From: Inonotus obliquus
Taxonomy: Eukaryota > Basidiomycota > Agaricomycetes > Hymenochaetales > Hymenochaetaceae
Length of the DNA stretch: 64,000 nucleotides
NCBI GenBank assembly: GCA_032164295.1
Contig: JAJHTX010000004.1
Span: 2,790,001-2,854,000 of the forward strand
Reading direction: 5' to 3'
Position 1 is the stretch's first letter; the number at the start of each line of letters is the position of its first letter. The notes beneath the pieces are model-generated. The model had not been told where the DNA came from, did no database searches, and worked only from the letters and a program-made list of their open reading frames with translations. Shown here piece by piece: positions 47,559-57,402 of the stretch. The translations under genes were made by a program, and so were the position numbers.

Positions 47559-48763
47559 TTAGATGGGGAAGGACGCACTGCTGATATCGTCAAAGCTCGA
47601 TGCACTCGAGCCATGCGTACTACTCCTGTCACTTTGTTGGGTCATTCCAACAGCCATTGGCCGGTACGGCATGTGCCCCTTTGCATGGTTCGAAGATAAG
47701 GCCGGGGGGCTCGATGACTTTACGTGAGCAAAGTTTCTCGCTACCGGAGATTGCGTCTGGGAATCGGCAGGAGATGGGATCGAAGGGATAGAGCCTTGAG
47801 GGGAGCTTGTGTTAGAATTCAAATCACTTGAGCTCAGATCCCTGGCGCGCGTTCCAGGGAAGGTTTGTCTGCGCAAAGGTGACGGCGATGCAGGTGATTT
47901 GATTTCCCGTCCTCGCTGTGGTTCCTTTGCTTTCGACTTTGAACGAGCGTCTCGAACAAGTCCAAGTGCGGTACTCGTCATAACAGACTGAAGATGCTTC
48001 AGTTTGATGTCCAGTGTCTCCTGCTCCTCTCGCCGACGTTCTTCTTCCTCAGCTTTCTCGGCTTCGTCTTCTGATTCAGAGTTCGAGTCAGAATGAGACG
48101 GTGATGCTGCGGTCCTTATTGGAGGCGGCACGTTCCGTGCACCTTGAAGTGTAAGAACGGAAGAGGACGTCCCTCTTGATTGTTTCGAACCCGAGTCGTA
48201 CCCTAATGAATTCAGCCTCGCTCGAATTCCCGACGGAGTGTTAAGTCGACCAGAAGATGATAGTCTTGTACTTCCTCGTGTCTGAATCGACAATCGTTTG
48301 ACAATGCTCGGTCGTTCCTGGACTTTGCCATCTTCCTCTGGTGGTCGGACTGAAGGTGGGCCTTGGGCGGGGGCGAATGGACCCTTGAGGTGCTGAATAC
48401 CTTTGAGGTCTTCCTCGTAACGGGTCTGAGCTCTGAAGAGGAGATACGGGAGAGGAACAGCTAGATGAGCTGCCAATCCTTGCCCTTGGAGAAAGAAATT
48501 ACTACTAGACTTATGCACAGACGAGGAGTAAGCTCACAGTCAGTCCCTCCAGTATCCGAGGCTCTTGATCGAGCAATGACGTCCCATAAGACGTTTTCCT
48601 TCTCTACATTCCACTCAATCTGTTGTTTGGTGAGCCGGGAGACAAGAGTGACTGAGATATGAATGAGACGTACCCGAGGTGGATTATCGTAACCCTCCGG
48701 TGGTCTATTGTAAGGCAGACGGACTATGACTCTAACGGGAGGTGATGTTGCTGGTGATGGCAT
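47559..48763 (-). CDS. ATG29: Autophagy-related protein 29
   Basis: Part of the Atg17-Atg31-Atg29 scaffold at the phagophore assembly site. ATG 48763 opens MPSPATSPPVRVIVRLPYNR with PPEGYDNPPRV. An intron joins this to IEWNVEKENVLWDVIARSRA and SDTGGTD, and a second joins to GLAAHLAVPLPYLLFRAQTR with YEEDLKGIQ. The order R-V-x-V-x-LP, PPxxExWNxxKExxLW, D/W-x-x-L and LFRAQTRYEE is the conserved Atg29 N-terminal domain of about 90 residues. The remaining 290 residues are a Ser/Pro/Arg-rich tail with one acidic helix (SESEDEAEKAEEEERRREEQ) and a later helix (KLKHLQSVMTSTALGLVRDA), ending SSASFPI. Divergent from YIH1, 177 bp apart. Confidence 0.82.
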
Positions 48764-48940
48764 AGTACCGCTATAGTGTTCTATGAGAACTCTGTCCCAA
48801 CCATTGACGAGTTGCCATATAGAATGGTGGTTGAGTGAGAGTGTACTTTCGTTTCCGAAATCGGAATGTGTGATCCTCGTGCTGCCAATTGCCGATCACT
48901 TTCAGATTTTGTTCACAACAAGCATCTCGCTTGGCGTACC
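48764..48940. promoter_or_regulatory. Shared divergent promoter, ATG29/YIH1
   Basis: 177 bp between starts. If translation of the YIH1-like gene begins further upstream (an open frame extends back to 48866), the gap is smaller. No motif was recognised. Confidence 0.4.
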
Positions 48941-50306
48941 ATGGATTTGGCCGACTCTCCTCACGATGACAGTCAAGACGATGCTGCAGAGCTCGATAAG
49001 CTGATGCAAGATCTGACACTTGATCCTGAATGCGACCAGATCGTTTCGGAAATTGGTGGTGGGCGAGTTTTTTTCATTATTCCTCGTCAATTTTCCTTGC
49101 CAACTATTGTGGACATGTAGTGTTGCGATCCATCTATGGGGGGGACGGCAGCGACTCAATAAGAGTATGGAAACCGAATGGCACCAGTAGTAATGGGAAA
49201 GGTAGCATTTACTCGGATGAGAAAGCGGTGCGATACGAGGTTCACCTAGGGTAAGCCATCGTGTCAGTTTCAAGGAGAATGTACAAACGAAGCGATTGGC
49301 TGTAGCCTGCCACCCCCGCATGATAGTCAGGAAACTCGATTTAAGGTCCTGGTATCAGTGCCTCGGACGTATCCATCGAGCTCTCCACCGCAGCTTCAAC
49401 TACTCTCACGTTACATTGGTTCATTCAGCGTCGATGCCGACCTCTTCGGAGCAGTTCTCAGGACATTCATCTCATCACGGGGCGGCGTCGAATGGACACC
49501 TGGAACTGAATGTGTTTTCGATGGTTTAGAGAATGTCCGGGAACGCATAGCGACATGGTACTCCGACCATCTAAACGAGGAGAAGGTTCAAGATCTCGTT
49601 CGGGAGGACGAGAAGGAAAGAACACAAGACAACGTATCTCCGAAGGGAAAACACTCTAGCGCAGATGGTAGGACTGCCATCGATTCGAAAGGGATTGAAG
49701 TTCAAGGATCCTTACCAGAGGGCATGGCTCTGGCAGTTTCGGAACCAATCGTCGATAGGAAGAGCACGTTTATCGGTCGCGCATGTCGAATATCACATCC
49801 ATCACAGGTTCTATCTGCTCGTATGTCAGTAAATTTGCCTACTGAGGAGCATTTCTAGGTATCTGCGGTGCTATCGTACCTCATGGCTGACCGACGAATA
49901 TCTCGTGCTGCGCACCCTATTATAAATGCCTGGAGATGTAGGGTAAATGGTGTACTTCACCAGGGTAAGTTTACGGATGATGCTATAACTGTCGTTTCTA
50001 ACTTGATGATACTCAGATAATGACGACGATGGTGAAACCGCAGCGGGAGGCCGCTTAGCTCATCTACTACAGATCCTGGTCGGTTCTGTTTCAAGTAGTA
50101 TGATGCTCTGAGTGCTGACAAGAGGCTCATCGAAGGATGTCGACAATGTACTCATCATTGTCACCAGATACTTTGGTGGCATTCAATTAGGCCCTGACCG
50201 ATTCAAGCACATAAACCAAGCCGCTCGGAACGCATTGGATATAGGAGGATTCCTCGATGCCCCGGATGAAAGGAAGAATTCTTCTCGCCTGAAGAAAAAG
50301 GGATAG
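48941..50306 (+). CDS. YIH1: YIH1/IMPACT homolog (RWD plus UPF0029)
   Basis: Probable inhibitor of Gcn2 activation that binds Gcn1. ATG 48941 opens MDLADSPHDDSQDDAAELDK. The RWD domain follows over several exons: LRSIYGGDGSDSIRVWKPNG, a VRYEVHLG strand, VLVSVPRTYPSSSPPQLQLL (the YPxxxPP signature) and EWTPGTECVFDGLENVRERI. A charged linker leads to the UPF0029 domain: SEPIVDRKSTFIGRACRI, VLSYLMADRRISRAAHPIIN, AWRCR, DNDDDGETAAGGRLAHLLQI, VDNVLIIVTRYFGGIQLGPD and RFKHINQAARNAL, ending RLKKKG at 50306. DDDGE, GGRL and VVVTRYFGGxxLG are diagnostic. About six introns. Confidence 0.93.
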
Positions 50307-50911
50307 ATCGATACTTTCAAATAGATAGAGAAGATCAACTTCAACATAAAGAGATGAACAGTTGGATCGTTACGAATCGAACCATTGTTAAACTTATGCA
50401 TATCGTGAAGCCGCTTATCCATGGTGGAACCTGAATCACTCGTGAGTCTCAATTATCTTTTGAGAGCTAAATGCTGAACATGGATAGGATGGTGAATTAG
50501 GAGACATGTTGAAGAACCTTAGAACATTGGAACTGATTTCCAGGGACATATTTCCCACTCATTCTCGCAACTAATTCTGTGAGATGAATATTCCATCCCA
50601 GCGTTTGACGAAGAGTTCAATTTAGTCTTGCAAGACCGCTCGTAGAAGGTGCCATGCGAGTATAAGCTCCCAACTCGAAATGGCGTATCATCGAGCGCAT
50701 AGCAACATGCCCCTCTAATCTCTGACTTTGTGCCGCGAGACTGGGTTTCCACATTGTTGAGGTCGCTCACCACCTCGAGGCTGTCATTGATACCTCACTG
50801 TCTTAGTAAGACAAACAGGATGAGGGATGAGAAGGGGGATATTAATTACGGACTATCAACTATTAGTATGTCATGTAATCGGAAGTCCATCATGCTAAGG
50901 AATATAGAATA
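50307..50911. other. Convergent spacer 605 bp
   Basis: YIH1 and the membrane-protein gene both end here. A minus ORF at 50519-50773 lacks any recognisable domain. Probably 3' UTRs. Confidence 0.45.
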
Positions 50912-51868
50912 TTAGAAAACGATTTTCAAATCCTTCCATTTGACGTATGCTGCAACGAGCGCAAGAGCCGCTACGGCTGGTATCAGGTCTAGTTGTACGA
51001 TCGTGTACACCCAGATCGTTCCAAGCGCAGCGCACTGGTAAGATTAGCATGAGTAGTCAATTGCGAGAGACATAAGGATTGCAAAGACAGAGACAAAATA
51101 CCTGGTTGATTACTACTCTCCAACTGGACCAATTTACAATGTATATGAGCCTGCCACCACATACTACGGAGAGGATAAATATGAGAACTTGGAGTCGGCG
51201 GTCGGATCGATATCGTAAAGCTGCGTTGGAAAAGGTCGTGAGGATGGAAAAGAAATAATATGAAAAGGGGAAGGATACGTACTGTGGAAAATGAATATGA
51301 ACAGAACTATTCAAATATTCCGCGACAACAGAAGCAAGGCCTATTTGAGTAACTCCCATGGAACAGACATTAGCGAGCGAGAATGTACGAACAAGGAACA
51401 CCATATATAATCTTCTCGAAGAGATCCTTCGTCGTTATTTCTTGAGAGTACTGACGATGTGCAAGTCTATTATTATTAGTGAAGTACTTCAGTTACAAAT
51501 CTCATGAGACATAACAAGGACGAGGCGTACATATCCATCACGATATATAACGAAGAGAACGGTATCGTGAAACACATAGCATAGAAGACTTCATTGCAGA
51601 AAGGCGAGAACGGCTCATCATCATCATCGCCACTGTCATTCGTACCCTCCGTAACCCCCTCTGGTTTTCTTGACTTTGGCTGTTGTTGTTGAGGTGCCTG
51701 GGATCCAGACGGCGAACCTGCCAGTGAACGTGGTATCTTCTTGAGTACACCAGTCTCTTCGATTATCCGCCATTGTTCGTTCTCTGGTATTTCTCCAGGC
51801 GATGATGATTGTGATGACGGTTGAGACTGTGAAAGCCCAGCAGACTTTTGCTTGCGTTGCTTAGCCAT
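50912..51868 (-). CDS. Uncharacterised fungal multipass membrane protein (DUF7719-like)
   Basis: ATG 51868 opens MAKQRKQKSAGLSQSQ. A polar, Ser/Gln-rich leader ends in NDSGDDDDEPFSPFCNEVFY and a first span AMCFTIPFSSLYIVMD. An intron near 51530-51456 joins to ILAHRQYSQEITTKDLFEEI. The C-terminal part has RYRSDRRLQVLIFILSVVCG, GRLIYIVNWSSWRVVINQ, and after a last intron CAALGTIWVYTIVQLDLIPA with VAALALVAAYVKWKDLKIVF and stop at 50912. I recall fungal proteins with IPFSSLYxxxDILxHRQYGQE and TIVQLxLxPAV blocks (DUF7719), but no function is known. The segment between about 51405 and 51240 is not resolved: every frame needs at least one more intron and I could not fix the borders. Fine structure there is uncertain; the gene itself is not. 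Confidence 0.72.
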
Positions 51869-52190
51869 GGTAGCTGAATGGAATGTTGACAGCAGGTTTC
51901 TGTGAATCATGTCACGGATCCGCGTAACGATCGACGTTGCCAAATTTGTCGGTAGAACGGGGCAAGATTCATAAAATTGAACAGGAAAAAAATAAGCAAT
52001 AGGTAACTAAAGTTGTATTCCATCAAGAAAGGCCGATTTCTGTCCTCCACCTGCCTCTACGATCCATCCATTACAGGAAATCCAAGGTATTTACCCATTT
52101 AGCGACTTTTTCGGTGATACAGTATAATAAGTGATACGGTAAGCATTAGCATGAATTACCGATGGTCAGAGGTTAGGCATGATTATTGTC
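51869..52190. other. Intergenic 322 bp
   Basis: Between the start of the membrane-protein gene and the stop of the GTPase gene, both minus. An in-frame Met at 51943 would extend the membrane protein by 25 residues into this spacer. Otherwise nothing is visible. Confidence 0.4.
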
Positions 52191-55100
52191 TTAGTCTTGC
52201 GCAGCTGGAACCGCGTCCCGCAAGCTGTCTGCACGCTCCCACAAAGCCAACTGTTGCAGGATGCCGTCGATGCATTTGATTGCCTCCGTGCGCTCACGGA
52301 AAAGATGCACGCCATCATCGGCGGCTTCCCAAAGAACGGCAAGACTGACTTCAACCTAGTTAGGTCGGACGATGAGTCGAAGAGCGAAGAGACAATAGAA
52401 TATATGTAGGAAGGAACTGACCTTCTCCGCCAGGATTTCCATGGCCTCTTCAAGTGCTTTTCCAACATTCACAGCGACTGCTTCAAGCTTATCAAATATG
52501 AGATCAGCTCCATCTTCGAATAACTCGTCCTTGTTTGCATCGACATAATTCCTGAAGAACAACTATCGAAGCATTGATTGTTAAGATAAGGATCTTATCA
52601 TTGAAATACTAAGAACGAACCTTCTGTCGGGCAACACTACCAAGTCCCCGTTCCTCCATCGCTCGAGAATAACCATCGAGTAGTTGATCTTGGACATGTG
52701 GCTCAAGACTGCGGGACACCTCTTTCTGACCAGATGTCAACCTCTCGCTGACGACATCTATGGATTTCCTCAGAGCAACTTTGACCTCTTCCAGGCAAAG
52801 TTGACCCTGGTGCTGCGCTCGATCACGTAGTGCCACCGGGCAGGAGTCCTTCACCTCTTCCAGCAACTCCGTGATGACATTCAAAGCCTTAGCCTCAAAG
52901 CCAGAGAAGAGATTGTTCTCGAAGGTTTTAGCCCATGAGGACGCAACAGTCTTTGTCATGGGCGAAATCAACTCTTCGTTGAGATTTCTACGGAAAACCC
53001 CATTTCGACGAAGCGCTGTGCATGCACAATTAGAACCTACTACGATATGCCATCAATTAGAGAACTCACTAGCCCGGTAGCTGGCCCAATGCATAGATGC
53101 TGCGAACACATCAGATGTTTCCACGGCAACCTCTGCGGCCTGGTCGATAACAATCACTCGTTAGGAATCCATAATCAAGACTTGGCCGGATTACGCACCG
53201 CAGCAGCCCCTTTCTGACATTTCTCCTCCAGTCCATCTTTGAAAGCACGCTGCATGCCTTCCACACTTGACGCGACAACAGTAAGGAATTCCTTGGTGCT
53301 TTCTATGAGAGTGGTGAAGAGTAAGATTCGAGATCTGCCTACCTCCTTAAGTCTGCCGGTAATACCGCTACCGCTTCCATGCTCTCCATGGTCCGATAAT
53401 TCGATTTTCTTCTTGTTTTCGAGATCCCTTGCAACGGGGATAAGACTACCGTGCTGGTAAACCCAATCATAACCATCGTCCCCGTCATCGTCGCTTTCTT
53501 CATCATCATTGTTATCACTATCTTGGATTGAAAAGAGACCATGCTCAGGTTCAGATTCCCATTTTTGACGGAGCGCCTCGCGATCTGTTTCACTGACCAT
53601 CCCGAAGGAGTCAATGTAGTTCTTGACGGAAGCTGCGAATACCTTCAGCTGATTCCTGAAATTCTTCGCAGCGCGTTCACGCGAGTTGATGGTCAGGCTG
53701 TGGCACCACTGCTGGAGCTCAGGGACGCCGGTATCTTCAAGACTGCTGAAGCAGGATGGTTCGCCATCACCCTTCACTTGTTCTGACAGTGCGTTAGAGA
53801 AGCATCCAGAGCTTTGATGCAGTTCACATACTAGTAATCCGGATGTAGTCCCGCGATGAGATGGTGAACACGGGTAGGTTGATATTATCATAGTCCCGAA
53901 GGTTGACGGAAGGGTCAAAACCATCAGGATTGCGCTTTTCCTCCGCAGCATCATCGAGTTCCTTACGTTTGATATTAGTGCTATGTCTTTGCTCGCGCTA
54001 GGCCAAATCTAAACCTCACCTTCAACCCACTGCGGAAGTCCTCTTTCAGAACATCTCGCGAAAACTGTAACAGGAATTAGTGATACGATCAGCTTTACAC
54101 TCTCCCCCAGAACACACCTCGGAGCGCTTTAGCGAGCAGAATGCGTTCTTTTCCCTCTGCGCCTTATTCTGCTTTTTGGTAAGGTTCGAGATCATGTCCA
54201 CAGCTTCCTTACGTTGCTTCCTCGCTTCCGATAGTCTTCCCCTGGCGCTCTTGATTTCTGCTTTTTTCTCTTCGATCTTGCTTTTGACGTCGTCGATGCT
54301 CAAAGCGCTCGTTTCTTGTTCTACAGGATTAGAGGCGACCGATCCATCATCGGAACCATTGTCACTATCATTATTGATATCAGAGGTATCAGAATCATCC
54401 TCGTCAGAATCATCACTGCTAATAGTATTGTCATCGATAAAGTCGTCAAGATCCATGTCATCTTCGGCAGCGTCTGGATCATCCTCCATCTCTACCTCCT
54501 CGGCATCCCTTCTCCGCTTTGGAGAACCGCCTTTGCCGCCGCGGGAATTCTTGCGCTTCTTGCCGCTTCCCTTGCTGCCATCCTTTGAAGGCTGGATCGG
54601 AGTATATTGTGTACCCTCTTCAAGGGCCTTCAGATGCTCCCTGTTATCCTCGAGATCTTTGCGAATAACATTCAATTCCTCAGTAGTACCTGGTTGAGCC
54701 ATTAGTACTGGTTCGTGGTGCTTCAAACGAGTCAATACCCCTGGCGATTTTTTCAGCATCCACCTTCTTCTGTTTCCACTCTTTCATTTCGGATCGAATC
54801 GTAAAGAGCTTGTTCTCTATTTCCTCTAGGACGGGATTATCCTGATAGCAGCCAATGCTTTCACACTTGCGGCGTGAGAGATCGAAAGTGCGTGGGCTCA
54901 CCTCAAGTCCTAAACTATCTATGACTTCGCGGCAGGATATATCGTCGCATTTCGTTGCTATGAACGTGATTGTACTTGCGACATCCTCAAAGGAGCCGTC
55001 TATAACAAGGAAACCCTTAGACGAGACGCAATCACGGTGCACTTCGACAAACACATACCCACTATAACAAGGAGTAAGAACTCATGTTGTATTAGAAATT

Positions 55101-56852
55101 GAATGAAGTGACTCACTCATCAGTTGTGACTTGAAAGCATCACCAAGAAGGTCTTCAAATCATCGAAATGAGTATAAGCATCAACAATATGACAGAGACA
55201 TACCCTTCGCAGTCTTATCATCGACAGCTCTAGTTATTGGTGCTAGGATCCACACACAATCCGCCTTCTTCATGTAGTCTCTTGCAATATTTGATCGTGC
55301 AGCATTCGCATCCGCGACACCAGGCAGGTCGACGAGAACTGCTCCAGTGCTCAGTGCTTTGCTGTCACAGCGCACTTCTACTTGGCGAATGAGTGGCCAC
55401 AAAGCTGGCTCGTTATCCTCTTTTTTCTTTTCCTTATCTTTCCTTTCGCCTCGTTTCTGGTCCTTCGAGTCTATGTATTTGCTAGAAGAACTATGAGGCA
55501 CGTTGGTTCCCTTTCCTAACCTATTATACTCACGCGATTTCTTTTGCAAACTCTTTGCTGTTCCTTGCGACGATCTTCTTCGTTGTTCCCATAAGCCCTG
55601 TGATTCCTGGAAAATGCTCATCAGCTAACAGATATTAGTATGGAATCGATGATCTTACCAGGGTCCATCTTCAGAATAGCGCCAACGCGCTCGCTTTTCT
55701 CCCGGCGAGCAATCATAGCAAGGCGGTCTTGAGTGAGTGTTGGATACAGTGCATGGACCTTCGGCATCTTGAGTAAGAAAACACACGCGCACTACAAGCA
55801 ATCGTACCTTGTGCCAAGCAACACCCGCCTCAGTTCTTAGGTCAGTTGAGCGACGAAGCGTGCCGTCGTCATCCAATAAATCGTCAAGGAGGATCTCGAG
55901 TTCATCCTTCCACTCTTTCTCGGACAGGAACGAAACATCAGCTTCGATTGTCTTTTCCTTGTGATATGATATTTCCGTCACAACCGCGGTACAAGCTAGC
56001 CGGGGTATTAATGAACGCGAGAATTGGCAAGATGTTCAACCACGAACCTCTCATTCCGCTTGTAGGGACGATATTATCTGAAAAGGTGCCTCAGACTGAT
56101 TCGTATGACCGAAGTGGTATCTCTTACCATCTAGGATGGCATTCAATGCTGAGGATTTGCCCGCCCCCGTCGCTAACAACATATTAGCGAGCGGCCATAA
56201 TTTATAACAATGAACATACCTCCACAAACGGCAATGAGAGTACTTGGTGCTCCCTGGCTCTCCAAACTTTGGGCGGCTTAGTTGTCACCAATGAGGATGG
56301 ATGCGATACCCGCACCTAGCAATCTCCCTCAACCAGACATCTTTTCGTAGCTTGCTGCCTAGTTCAAGGCGTTTTACGTGGGCCTTGATATTCTTTACCA
56401 TTTTTACACCCTCTTTGAGGAACTCCTCCGGGGTGTAATGAATCTCATCTGGTGAACCGAATGCCGTGTAAATCGCTGGAATGGACTCAAATTCGTTATG
56501 CGTCGTAACTGCCAAAGCTTCAGTCTTCAATACGTGCTGCTCCGGCTCCAACTTCACGGCTTCAGGATCCGGCTTGACTATTTTACCCGGTGAAGACTGT
56601 TGCAGAACGGGCGACTGTCAAGAAATGCGGCAAATCCGCAGAGGTGAAGAACTCACTGGCGTCTCCGACATGAAGGGCGCGGCGATGTTTGTCCTGCTTT
56701 GAGCATTTGAGAAGGGAAGGGTCGCCTCGGTTGGTTCGGGCTTGATAAACGGTTTGCCCTCCATGGCGTGAGGCTAGGTTATGTCTCAGAACCATCCTGA
56801 CGCGAAAATGCAATATGGAGCTACGACGTACGGTGTTCTCGTCCGAGCTCAT
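52191..56852 (-). CDS. Large dynamin-superfamily GTPase, nuclear SLIP-GC-like
   Basis: Minus-strand gene of 4.7 kb, very roughly 1,300 residues over about ten exons. Exon 1 (MSSDENT at 56852) joins to PHAMEGKPFIKPEPTEATLP, then SPVLQQSSPGKIVKPDPEAV, KLEPEQHVLKTEALAV. The GTPase domain has G1 CGATGAGKSSALNAILD (split by an intron near 56220), the G2 region VPTSGMRACTAVVTEISYH, G3 VLVDLPGVADANAARSNIA near 55330 and G4-like FIATKCDDIS near 54950. Helical stalk regions follow, with a basic cluster GSGKKRKNSRGGKGGSPKRR and a long Asp/Glu/Ser tract near 54350-54520, which look like a nuclear localisation signal and an acidic region. The last exon reads LFRERTEAIKCIDGILQQLA and ends RDAVPAAQD. I assign the family from the G-motif pattern of vertebrate nuclear GTPase SLIP-GC; fungal function is unknown. 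Confidence 0.82.
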
Positions 56853-56937
56853 ACAGTTGAGCGATGGATGAATCCAAAAAATGTGGTTCAGGTTAGATTG
56901 GTAGCGGGCTGAAAAACCTGTGGTGGTGGCTAGCGAT

Positions 56938-56961
56938 GTTAGCTAACGGGGAGCCCCGTTA
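56938..56961. repeat. Palindrome plus hairpin
   Basis: GTTAGCTAAC (56938-56947) is a perfect 10-bp palindrome. It overlaps a stem TAACGGGG / CCCCGTTA (56944-56951 and 56954-56961) with a 2-nt loop on paper. Confidence 0.8.
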
Positions 56962-57080
56962 ACTGACTTGTCACAGGCTGTCACAGGGCTCTTTTGCAGG
57001 CCAAGCGATCCATCGCGTCACGCTTTTTGTCACTTCCTGTTAGCTTAACCTCGCTTAGCAACTTTCCCATACGCCAAAAA

Positions 57081-57090
57081 GTTAGCTAAC
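57081..57090. repeat. Second copy of the 10-bp palindrome
   Basis: GTTAGCTAAC recurs exactly, about 143 bp from the first copy, within the same divergent promoter region. Confidence 0.8.
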
Positions 57091-57402
57091 AGGTGCAGCC
57101 GAGCGGGGCCTTATGTGTGTCGAACAAACAATCTGCGGCACCTAAGAGTTGCATCCATCCCGTAACACGTCCTCTAATTTATTTTCGTACGTCAACGATT
57201 CTTATGCAAAGACTATTATGCTCAGCACGACCTAACTCAGAATAAACTTCATAATAGCTCGCGATACACCATCGAGCTCTTGGTGTTGTTCATCTAGTTT
57301 CTGTTTAGGTTGCGCACGGGCGGAGGTTACGAATAACTGGAACTGGAACGAGCTTACACACTTGACACTGTCTACTCTTTGCTCTAATGCTTCGTACAAA
57401 CC

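Larger units (their letters stand above)
56853..57402. other. Divergent intergenic with short palindromes
   Basis: 550 bp between the GTPase start (-) and the hydrolase start (+). It contains the repeats listed separately, and a TGTCACAGG direct repeat at about 56970. No gene is visible. Confidence 0.5.

Noticed and set aside
52191..56852. GTPase gene as a classical dynamin or mitofusin
   Set aside because: The G1 and G3 context (GATGAGKSSALNAILD, DLPGVADANAARSNIA), the nuclear-type basic/acidic regions and the lack of a PH domain or membrane spans fit SLIP-GC-like proteins better.
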